Shown here in pieces: positions 1-5,275 of a DNA stretch of 10,770 nt (position 1 is its first letter; each line of letters starts with the position of its first letter). Origin of the DNA: Chloroflexota bacterium (GTDB lineage Bacteria > Chloroflexota > UBA4733). The translations under genes and the position numbers were made by a program. Below the pieces are notes generated by a model. It saw only the letters and a list, made by a program, of their open reading frames with translations. It was not told where the DNA came from and did not search any database. The DNA lies in contig JAICXR010000074.1 in NCBI GenBank assembly GCA_025980355.1, forward strand, positions 1-10,770, written 5' to 3'.

Positions 1-411
1 ACCGTCAATGGCCTGGTCCAGGACATCGTGCGCCCGAACTGGCCGGCGGTCCACGCGCTCGTCGCCCACGTCTTCGCGCCGCCGGAAGCGGCGGCGCCGC
101 CCGCCACGCCGGCGACCGGGGGCGCGCGGATCGCCGTCGAAAACGGTACGACCATCGGGGGATTGGCCGGCGCGGCGGCGACGTACCTGTCGAGCCTCGG
201 CTACACTGTTGATCCGGCGGCCGATGCCACCAGCACGGACGTCGCCGTCACGCGGGTGACGGTATACAACCCGGCAAAGCGAGGCATCGCCGACATGGTG
301 GCGGAGTCATTCGGCGCGGAGGTGCAGACGGCGCCCGCCGGGGCGACGCACGGCGCCGACGACATTGTGGTCACGCTCGGGCAGGACCACGGCACCTTTG
401 AGGGCTTCTGA
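1..411 (+). CDS. LCP-type cell-envelope protein, 3' end with LytR_C domain (partial)
   Basis: This is the last 136 codons of a gene whose start lies left of the window; the frame is open from base 1 to the TGA at 409-411. After a short stretch reading TVNGLVQDIVRPNWPAVHAL and a P/A-rich linker (about residues 28-40) comes a domain beginning IAVENGTTIGGLAGAAATYL and ending near DDIVVTLGQD. This matches the LytR cell-envelope C-terminal domain (LytR_C): a 'V-NGT--GLA' strand/helix start, a central 'VYNP' strand and a final 'IVVTLG' strand. In the family this domain usually follows a membrane-anchored LytR-CpsA-Psr (LCP) catalytic domain, which transfers glycopolymers to peptidoglycan outside the membrane. 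That N-terminal part would be off-window, so LCP identity is an inference from the tail and the linker. The next gene starts one base after the stop, which suggests translational coupling. Confidence 0.8.
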   Translation, partial: TVNGLVQDIVRPNWPAVHALVAHVFAPPEAAAPPATPATGGARIAVENGTTIGGLAGAAATYLSSLGYTVDPAADATSTDVAVTRVTVYNPAKRGIADMVAESFGAEVQTAPAGATHGADDIVVTLGQDHGTFEGF

Positions 412-412
412 T

Positions 413-1417
413 ATGCGAAGGTTGGCTGCGAGCATCGCCCTCGCCGCATTGCTCAGCACCGCCTGCGCCGGCGTCCTGCCGGCCTCCGGGATCGTGGCGG
501 TCGACGCCCCGGCCGCGGCCAGCGTCAGCGGGCGCCTGCTCTACGTCCGCGACGGCACGATCGAGGAGATCTCCTCCGGCGGCACCCGGGACCTGGCGAA
601 GCCCAACCCCGCGGTCGGCGCCTTCATGAACCCGGCCTGGTCGCCCGACGGCGCCCGCATCGCCTACGCTGTTCGCCAGAAGGACTACAGCGACGTGGGC
701 GTCATGAATGCCGACGGCAGCAATCAGACCCTCCTGACCCACGATCAGAGCGGCGTCGTGCAGGACAACCTCTGGGCGGCGATGCCGAGCTGGTCGACGC
801 CCGATGGCGCGACGCTCGTCTTCAGTTCCGATCGCGGCAAAGAGGAGCCGAACATCGACCTCCGGCTGTGGGCGATGACGGTCGCCACGCGGGCCTTGCG
901 GCAGGTCAGCACCCCCAATATCCAGGCCGGTGGCGACCTCGACGCCCAGTTCCGCCCCGGCCATCCGAGTCAACTCGTGTACACAAAGTGGGCCTACGAC
1001 GCGACCGCCACGTCGACCTACGCGCAGTTGGTATTGCTGGATATCGCCAGCGGCGCCTCCTATACGCTCACGTCACCGAAGGAGACGGACTTCCAGCCGG
1101 CCTGGTCTCCGGACGGGAAAACGCTCGCCTTCGTCCGGCGGGGTGCGGGTACCGACGAGCTCTACGCCGCGCCGGTGCCCGAGGCGGTTGCCGCCGATAC
1201 GACACTCACCGCTACCCTCCTGGAGTCGGGCGTCGACGCGCAGCCGGCGTGGTCGCCCGATGGCAACGCTCTTGCCTACATCGCCGAAACCGACAACCAG
1301 TTCGACCTCTATCAGGTCGGCGTCACCACCGCGCCAACGCTCGGGCCGCGCGGCAAGCCGGAACGGCTCACGACCAACGGTATCGACGCCACCAGCCGGC
1401 CAAGCTGGACGAAGTGA
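413..1417 (+). CDS. TolB-like beta-propeller (PD40) lipoprotein
   Basis: A 334-residue exported protein. The N-terminus MRRLAASIALAALLSTAC is a short signal peptide ending in an acceptable though weak lipobox (STA-C18), so it is probably a lipoprotein. The body carries PD40/WD40-like repeats of the TolB type with the 'P-WSPDG--LAF' signature near residues 72-88, 124-140 (divergent, PSWSTPDGATLVF), 227-243 and 277-293. Such propellers usually bind proteins or ligands; no enzymatic residues are evident. The protein stops at SRPSWTK, just where another PD40 strand would begin, so the propeller is either closed by the N-terminal strands or clipped. I chose ATG 413 over an in-frame ATG at 365 because 365 lies inside the upstream gene and would bury the signal peptide. 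A GAGGG about 8 bases upstream is a modest ribosome binding site. Its ligand is unknown; adjacency to the LytR_C gene fits a cell-surface role. Confidence 0.8.
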   Translation: MRRLAASIALAALLSTACAGVLPASGIVAVDAPAAASVSGRLLYVRDGTIEEISSGGTRDLAKPNPAVGAFMNPAWSPDGARIAYAVRQKDYSDVGVMNADGSNQTLLTHDQSGVVQDNLWAAMPSWSTPDGATLVFSSDRGKEEPNIDLRLWAMTVATRALRQVSTPNIQAGGDLDAQFRPGHPSQLVYTKWAYDATATSTYAQLVLLDIASGASYTLTSPKETDFQPAWSPDGKTLAFVRRGAGTDELYAAPVPEAVAADTTLTATLLESGVDAQPAWSPDGNALAYIAETDNQFDLYQVGVTTAPTLGPRGKPERLTTNGIDATSRPSWTK

Positions 1418-1440
1418 GGGATGAGAGCGCCCTCAGGCGC
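1415..1440. terminator. Inverted repeat at a convergent gene end (possible bidirectional terminator)
   Basis: TGAGGG (1415-1420) pairs with CCCTCA (1430-1435) around a 9-base loop. An alternative stem GCGCC (1427-1431)/GGCGC (1436-1440) has a 4-base loop. The stop codon of the propeller gene (TGA, 1415-1417) and that of the opposing GlsB-like gene (TGA, read from 1435-1433) lie in opposite arms. There is no T-tract, so intrinsic termination is only a guess. Confidence 0.3.
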
Positions 1441-1837
1441 GACGGGCGATGGCCCGGCCGCCGAAGGCGCGCATGGCCGCCAGCAGGATGATCGCGCCGA
1501 CGATGCTCACCAGGACGTGCGACGGCGACAGCGTGCCTCCGGTGCGAACGTGGAAGAGCAGCGAGAAGATCGCGCCGCCGATCACCGACCCGGCGATGCC
1601 GACCAGGATGTCGCCGCCCAATCCGTAGGGACTGCCGACGACCTTGCTGGCGATCCAGCCGGCGATGAGGCCCAGAATGACCCAGGAGAGGGCAAAGAAC
1701 AACAGGCCGGTAACGACCTTGACGGCGGCAAGCAGCAAGACAATCGCCACCACCAGCAGCACTATGGGGATGATCACGTCGTACGCCCCGTTCTCTGTAC
1801 CGGCGCCTTTCCTTCCAGCAACCGATAGCAGCATCAT
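1433..1837 (-). CDS. GlsB/YeaQ/YmgE-family small membrane protein
   Basis: A 134-residue, almost wholly hydrophobic protein. Predicted membrane helices lie at about residues 21-40, 43-66, 75-95 and 106-124. The core ALSWVILGLIAGWIASKV (49-66) followed by a glycine-rich segment GGDILVGIAGSVIGGAIF (74-91) is the pattern of the GlsB/YeaQ/YmgE 'transglycosylase-associated' family, small inner-membrane proteins linked to stress responses and of unproven biochemical role. At 134 residues it is longer than the usual 80-90, mainly through an extra N-terminal helix. The start is uncertain. ATG 1837 gives a non-hydrophobic N-terminus and has only AGG upstream. A GTG at 1777 (residue 21) would begin right at the first helix, preceded by GGGG. 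It converges on the propeller gene with 15 bases between stops and follows the zinc-ribbon gene by 44 bases, probably on the same transcript. Confidence 0.75.
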   Translation of the reverse strand: MMLLSVAGRKGAGTENGAYDVIIPIVLLVVAIVLLLAAVKVVTGLLFFALSWVILGLIAGWIASKVVGSPYGLGGDILVGIAGSVIGGAIFSLLFHVRTGGTLSPSHVLVSIVGAIILLAAMRAFGGRAIARRA

Positions 1838-1881
1838 ACGGTGCCTGGTTGAAGATTTCCTGAAGGGGGCCGATCGACGGC

Positions 1882-2343
1882 TCAGGCGCCGCCGTGCATG
1901 GCCAGGCGCGCCAGGATGAAGATGATGAGGGCGACGATGAGGGCGACGAGAAGGATCAACGGCAGTCGATTGCTGGCGCGCGGCGTGGCCGTCTCGTCGC
2001 CGGAGATCGCGGGCGGAACGCCCGCCGTGGACGAGCTGATGAAGGCAGCGTCGGCGGCCGCGGCTCGCGCCGGACTGCCGACGGAGAGCACCGGCACCCG
2101 GCTCCGGCGCACCTGGACCGGCAGCGCGGCCGCCTCCGCCACACCGCCGGGTTGCAGCACGGCGACGCCCGGCTCACTCTGGCGGTTGGCGCCGGCCTGC
2201 ACGGACCGCATCCAATCGGGCAGCGTGGAGGAGCCGTCCGGCTCCTGCGTGCCGTGGTCACTGGACGTTAGCCTCTGACCGCAGCGAGCGCACGCCCTGG
2301 CGTCGGCGACATTTTCAAATTGACAGTTGCTGCATCGGCCCAT
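1882..2343 (-). CDS. Zinc-ribbon protein with C-terminal membrane anchor
   Basis: A 153-residue protein. The N-terminus MGRCSNCQFENVADARACAR carries two knuckles, C4-x2-C7 and C18-x2-C21, the zinc-ribbon pattern of the DZR/zinc-ribbon families. Residues 25-120 are a low-complexity Ala/Ser/Pro/Gly-rich stretch without a recognisable domain. The C-terminus is a single strong hydrophobic helix (about 127-147, LPLILLVALIVALIIFILA) with a short polar tail, so it should be tail-anchored with the ribbon in the cytoplasm. I chose ATG 2343 because AAAGG lies about 8 bases upstream and the zinc ribbon then begins the protein; the longer in-frame reading up to 2496 adds residues with no sequence character and covers a likely promoter. 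The function is unknown. It lies between a cytochrome c lipoprotein and a GlsB-like membrane protein, all in the same direction. Confidence 0.65.
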   Translation of the reverse strand: MGRCSNCQFENVADARACARCGQRLTSSDHGTQEPDGSSTLPDWMRSVQAGANRQSEPGVAVLQPGGVAEAAALPVQVRRSRVPVLSVGSPARAAAADAAFISSSTAGVPPAISGDETATPRASNRLPLILLVALIVALIIFILARLAMHGGA

Positions 2344-2505
2344 TGACGTGCCTTTCTCAGACGCTCCGGCAGAAATCCGCCCAGCCCAAGGTTCTATGAT
2401 CCCTGATTCATGGTGCGAGACCCGGACGAAACTGTCAATCACCAAGCGTGTGGTCATGCCCCATGACTCCCCATGGGCATCGCCGGCCGGGCACAACGCT
2501 TCCCG
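2344..2505. other. Intergenic stretch, cytochrome c gene to zinc-ribbon gene
   Basis: A 162-base gap on the minus-strand unit. Besides the promoter candidate at 2410-2438 it holds a small inverted repeat, ATGCCC (2456-2461)/GGGCAT (2475-2480), which encloses the 8-base palindrome CCCATGGG (2470-2477). The sequence CCCCATG also occurs twice directly (2469-2475 and 2459-2465). On the minus strand this lies just downstream of the cytochrome gene stop, but there is no T-run, so I do not call it a terminator. I see no convincing small gene. Confidence 0.4.
2410..2438 (-). promoter_or_regulatory. Candidate promoter for the zinc-ribbon gene
   Basis: On the minus strand a perfect TTGACA (2438-2433) is followed after 17 bases by CACCAT (2415-2410), which matches the -10 consensus at only three of six positions. 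It lies about 65 bases before ATG 2343. The 12 bases GGTGATTGACAG (2443-2432) recur exactly at 3149-3160, in the other promoter region of this window. The -35 match is good and the -10 is weak. Confidence 0.35.
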
Positions 2506-3093
2506 CTATTTCATGGTCTCCAGGAAGGCGACGAGGTCGTTGACCTGGCCGGGGGAGAGCCCCAGGTCGGGCATCAACGTGCCCGGCTTGATCGCCTGCG
2601 GGTTGGTGATCCAGCGTTGCAAGAAGGCCGGGTCGTTGGGCAAGCTGTCGTAGGGCGTGCTCGCGATATGGGTGAGATTCGGACCGACATCCCCGGTCGA
2701 CAGGCCGTCAATGGTATGGCAGAGGTTGCAGCCGACGGAAGAAAGGAAGATCGCCTTGCCGCGCGCCACTGCCGGGTCGGGCGTTTGTGTCGCCGTCGGC
2801 GCGGGTGCCTGGGTCGGCGTCTGTGGTGCAGCGGCCGGTGCGACGATCGGCGTCGCCGTCGGAGGGACCGTGGTGGCCGTGGGCGACGCGACGCTCGCCG
2901 TAATAACGGTCGGAGTCTCCGTCACCGCAACGGTAGGTGCCAGTGTCGGCGCAACGGTCGCGGTGGACGCCGAGGCTGGCGGAATACCGGCGCTTTCCGT
3001 GCTCGATGCCGGAGTTCCGCCACAGCCGACCAGAATCAGCGTGCCGAACGCCACGACAGCAAAACGGAACCGTCTCCATGTCGCCTCAGGCAC
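2506..3093 (-). CDS. Monohaem cytochrome c lipoprotein with T/P/A-rich tether
   Basis: A 195-residue exported c-type cytochrome. A signal peptide (1-23) ends in the lipobox LVG-C24, so the mature protein should be lipid-anchored. Residues about 40-106 are a Thr/Pro/Ala-rich linker that would act as a flexible tether. The globular part holds one haem site, C122-N-L-C-H126 (SSVGCNLCHTIDG), a 'GPNLTHI' segment, and the sixth-ligand methionine M174 in GTLMPDLG, then the usual C-terminal helix SPGQVNDLVAFLETMK. This is a small class I cytochrome c that probably shuttles electrons at the outer membrane face; donor and acceptor are not shown. The oxidase operon later in the window is one possible acceptor, by inference only. 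The start is GTG 3093, chosen because GAGGAGGA lies 5 bases upstream and the signal peptide follows. It is divergent from the DUF6807 gene. Confidence 0.88.
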   Translation of the reverse strand: MPEATWRRFRFAVVAFGTLILVGCGGTPASSTESAGIPPASASTATVAPTLAPTVAVTETPTVITASVASPTATTVPPTATPIVAPAAAPQTPTQAPAPTATQTPDPAVARGKAIFLSSVGCNLCHTIDGLSTGDVGPNLTHIASTPYDSLPNDPAFLQRWITNPQAIKPGTLMPDLGLSPGQVNDLVAFLETMK

Positions 3094-3133
3094 TGGGTCC
3101 TCCTCTCACGGAACCTTCGCCGGCTACAGGGCA

Positions 3134-3160
3134 AGTATAGGGTTCGGCGGTGATTGACAG
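3134..3160 (-). promoter_or_regulatory. Promoter of the cytochrome c lipoprotein gene
   Basis: On the minus strand the -10 box TATACT (3139-3134) matches the consensus at five of six positions and lies 40 bases before the GTG start. The best -35 candidate is CTGTCA (3160-3155; four of six) at a short 15-base spacing. It overlaps, on the opposite strand, the TTGACA -35 of the divergent promoter. Confidence 0.45.
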
Positions 3161-3182
3161 CCGCCCCGTCGTTGACTACAGT
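3154..3182 (+). promoter_or_regulatory. Sigma70-type promoter of the DUF6807-epimerase unit
   Basis: A perfect -35 TTGACA (3154-3159), a 17-base spacer and a -10 TACAGT (3177-3182; four of six consensus bases). Transcription would begin near 3189, about 45 bases before the GTG start at 3235. The TTG of the -35 box also reads as an in-frame start codon, which would mislead a gene caller into a start at 3154. This is the best promoter in the window. Confidence 0.6.
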
Positions 3183-3234
3183 CTGCCCATTGGCGTACCA
3201 CCGCGCAAGCGGGCAGGGAAGGATCGACACCATC

Positions 3235-4395
3235 GTGGCTTCGCGTTTTACCGTCCGAGCGGGGCAGCACCCGCGCCGCTTCGCGCCCATCACCGTCGCG
3301 CTGCCGGACCTCCCGACCGGGTCCTTGTCCGTCCGGAATATGGCCACCGGCAGGAGCACGGCGGCGCAGGGTGGCCCGGACGGCCTGGTCTTCCTCCTGG
3401 ATGATCTGGCTGCTGGCGCGGAGGCCCGCTTCGAGGTAGAAGCCGCCGTCGATGACGGCCAGGGCGTGAGGGTTGTTGAGCGCGAGAACGAACTGGAGTT
3501 CACCGTCGATGGCGACCTCTTCACCCGCTATCGCTACGGCGGCGAGGGCCTGGCCCGGCCGTATTTCTGGCCCGTCGTCGGTCCCGACCACCGGCAGGTG
3601 ACGCGCGCCTTCCCGATGGTGGCGGACGCCCCGGGCGAAGTCCACGACCACCCGCACCACCGCTCGATCTGGGTCGCCTACGGCGAACTGGACGGCTATG
3701 ACGCCTGGGCTGAGGGGCCAAACCATGGCTCGACGCTCCACGTGGGCTTCGATGAAATCACCAGCGGCCCGGTGTTCGGCGGTTTCCGGGAACAGACGCA
3801 GTGGGTCGATGCCGTCGGTAACGGGCTCCTCAAGGAAGAGCGGGCCGTGCGCGTCTACCATATCCCAGACGGCGTGCGACTCATGGACGTGGACCTCCAT
3901 TGGACCTTCGGCCGCTTGAACGGTCGGGGACGGAAGTTCGGCCTGGGGCAGGTGCATCTGGGCGACACGAAGGAGGCGGGGCTGATCGCCGTGCGCGTGG
4001 CGACCAGTATGGACGCCAAGGTCAACGGCAAGATCGAAAACGCCTGGGGCGGCACGAACGAAGCGGAGACCTGGGGCAAGCGCGCGCCTTGGTGCGACTA
4101 CTCCGGCCCGGTCGATGGCGAAACGGTCGGCATCGCCGCCTTCGACCATCCGTCGAACCTCCACTTCCCCTGCTACTGGCACGTCCGCAACTACGGCCTG
4201 ATGGGGGCGAACCCCTGGAGCGGCGAGTCCTTCACCGACAACCCGATGGAAAACGGCGCCACGACCTACCGCTTCGGCGACGAGCTGCGCTTCCGCTACC
4301 GCCTCTACATCCACCCGGGCGATGCCGCAAGTGCCCACGTCCGCGACCACTGGTTCAACTTCGGCTTCCCGCCCGACGTCAAGGTCGAGGGCTAG
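3235..4395 (+). CDS. DUF6807 / 'PmoA-like' family protein
   Basis: A 386-residue, apparently cytoplasmic protein with no signal peptide or membrane helix. It shows hallmarks of the family formerly labelled 'methane oxygenase PmoA' and now DUF6807: RPYFWPV (108-114), the histidine-rich DHPHHRSIWVAYG (138-150), DHPSNLHFPCYWHVRNYG (304-321) then GANPW, and a closing FRYRLYIHPG (353-362). The old name is misleading: the protein has no membrane helices and no link to the particulate methane monooxygenase subunit PmoA. The family is often found in sugar-catabolic clusters with isomerases and oxidoreductases; its biochemical activity is not established, as far as I know. I place the start at GTG 3235, with AGGGAAGGA 11 bases upstream, because the alternative TTG at 3154 is the -35 box of the promoter. 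The epimerase-like gene follows after 3 bases, which indicates a shared transcript and probably a shared pathway. Confidence 0.8.
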   Translation: MASRFTVRAGQHPRRFAPITVALPDLPTGSLSVRNMATGRSTAAQGGPDGLVFLLDDLAAGAEARFEVEAAVDDGQGVRVVERENELEFTVDGDLFTRYRYGGEGLARPYFWPVVGPDHRQVTRAFPMVADAPGEVHDHPHHRSIWVAYGELDGYDAWAEGPNHGSTLHVGFDEITSGPVFGGFREQTQWVDAVGNGLLKEERAVRVYHIPDGVRLMDVDLHWTFGRLNGRGRKFGLGQVHLGDTKEAGLIAVRVATSMDAKVNGKIENAWGGTNEAETWGKRAPWCDYSGPVDGETVGIAAFDHPSNLHFPCYWHVRNYGLMGANPWSGESFTDNPMENGATTYRFGDELRFRYRLYIHPGDAASAHVRDHWFNFGFPPDVKVEG

Positions 4396-4398
4396 GCA

Positions 4399-5220
4399 GT
4401 GCGCTTCGCCATCTGCAACGAACTCTTTGAGGGCTGGTCGCTCGCCGACACCTTCCGCACCGTCAGTGACCTCGGCTACGACGGCGTCGAGCTCGCCCCG
4501 TTCACGCTCGCGCCCACGATCAGCGACGTCTCGCCCGACCAGCGAACCGCGATCCGGCGGCTGGCGGCCGATCACGGCCTCCAGATCACGGGACTGCACT
4601 GGCTGCTGGCGCGGGTGCCCGGCGTCTACCTGACGAGCCCCGACGCGGCAATCCGCGAGAGCACCCGCGCCTATCTGTTAGAACTCGTGCGCGCCTGCGC
4701 CGACCTCGGCGGCAGCTTTCTGGTGTTCGGGTCGCCCCAACAGCGCAACGTGCTGCCCGACGTCGACCGAGCAGCCGCCTGGGACTGGAGCCGCGGGATC
4801 TTTCAGGCGGTGGGGCGGCTGGCCGGCGAGCGCGGCGTGACGTTCTGTCTGGAGCCGCTGGCGCCGACCGAGACCAACATCTTCAGCACCGCCGCCGAGG
4901 CGGCGCGTATGGTGGACGAAGTCGGCCAGCCCGCCTTCCGCCTCCTCCTCGACGTGAAGGCGATGTCCAGCGAAGCCATACCCATCCCCGAGATCATCGC
5001 CACGCAGCGCGACCGCCTCGCCTACTTCCACGCCAACGACGCCAATCGGCGCGAGCCCGGTTCCGGCGATGTCGACTTCGCGCCGATCTTCCGGGCGTTG
5101 CGGCAGGCCGGCTACGACGACTGGATGTCGATCGAAGTGTTCGACTACAAGCCGGACCCGGTGACGATCGCGACGAATGGCCTCGCCTATCTCAAACGGG
5201 TTGCTGCCGCCCAGCTCTGA
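4399..5220 (+). CDS. Sugar phosphate isomerase/epimerase (xylose isomerase-like TIM barrel)
   Basis: A 273-residue single-domain TIM barrel of the AP-endonuclease-2/xylose-isomerase-like superfamily. The start MRFAICNELFEGWSLADTF is the typical first strand and helix. Four metal-ligand candidates fall at the expected strand ends: E152 (FCLEPL), D185 (LLLDVKAM), H211 (AYFHAND) and E246 (SIEVFD). The Glu-Asp-His-Glu set matches the Mn-binding tetrad known from D-tagatose/D-psicose 3-epimerases, so C3 epimerisation of a keto-sugar or related compound is plausible; the substrate cannot be read from sequence. GEPGSGDVDF-type residues (REPGSGDVDF, 218-227) are usual in this superfamily. The start is GTG 4399, 3 bases after the stop of the DUF6807 gene, so the two are probably translationally coupled; its ribosome binding site would be GAGGGC within the end of that gene. 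Confidence 0.85.
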   Translation: MRFAICNELFEGWSLADTFRTVSDLGYDGVELAPFTLAPTISDVSPDQRTAIRRLAADHGLQITGLHWLLARVPGVYLTSPDAAIRESTRAYLLELVRACADLGGSFLVFGSPQQRNVLPDVDRAAAWDWSRGIFQAVGRLAGERGVTFCLEPLAPTETNIFSTAAEAARMVDEVGQPAFRLLLDVKAMSSEAIPIPEIIATQRDRLAYFHANDANRREPGSGDVDFAPIFRALRQAGYDDWMSIEVFDYKPDPVTIATNGLAYLKRVAAAQL

Positions 5221-5245
5221 CCGGGCCGTCACGGCCGGTTACACT
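5217..5245 (+). promoter_or_regulatory. Weak candidate promoter of the Uma2 gene with an embedded inverted repeat
   Basis: CTGACC (5217-5222; four of six -35 bases), a 17-base spacer and TACACT (5240-5245; four of six -10 bases) lie 30 bases before ATG 5276. The spacer holds GGCCG (5224-5228)/CGGCC (5232-5236) with a 3-base loop, extended by CC/GG across one bulged G. The hairpin follows directly on the epimerase stop codon, so it could instead help end that transcript, but no T-run follows. Confidence 0.3.
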
Positions 5246-5275
5246 GATCGGCACAAGCGGGAGGTGGAGCCGACC

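Noticed and set aside
365..412. Upstream ATG for the propeller lipoprotein
   Set aside because: It lies within the LytR_C gene and would put 16 polar residues before a good signal peptide.
1421..1828. Plus-strand frame opposite the GlsB-like gene
   Set aside because: Its translation is a polar Asp/Gln/Arg-rich mixture, whereas the minus strand encodes a coherent membrane protein.
2456..2480. Inverted repeat ATGCCC/GGGCAT after the cytochrome c gene as a terminator
   Set aside because: The stem is only 6 bp with a 13-base loop and no T-run follows on the minus strand, so it is noted only in the intergenic entry.
2344..2496. N-terminal extension of the zinc-ribbon protein from 2496
   Set aside because: The extra 51 residues have no family character, cover a TTGACA promoter element, and ATG 2343 has a better ribosome binding site.
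3235..4395. Reading the DUF6807 gene as a real methane monooxygenase subunit (pmoA)
   Set aside because: The protein is soluble with no membrane helices, and no pmoB or pmoC is nearby; only the outdated family label suggests methane oxidation.
3124..4599. A 491-codon open frame on the minus strand opposite the DUF6807 gene
   Set aside because: It covers the DUF6807 gene and the start of the epimerase gene in antisense, has no recognisable domain or ribosome binding site, and is the kind of long shadow frame expected in GC-rich coding DNA.
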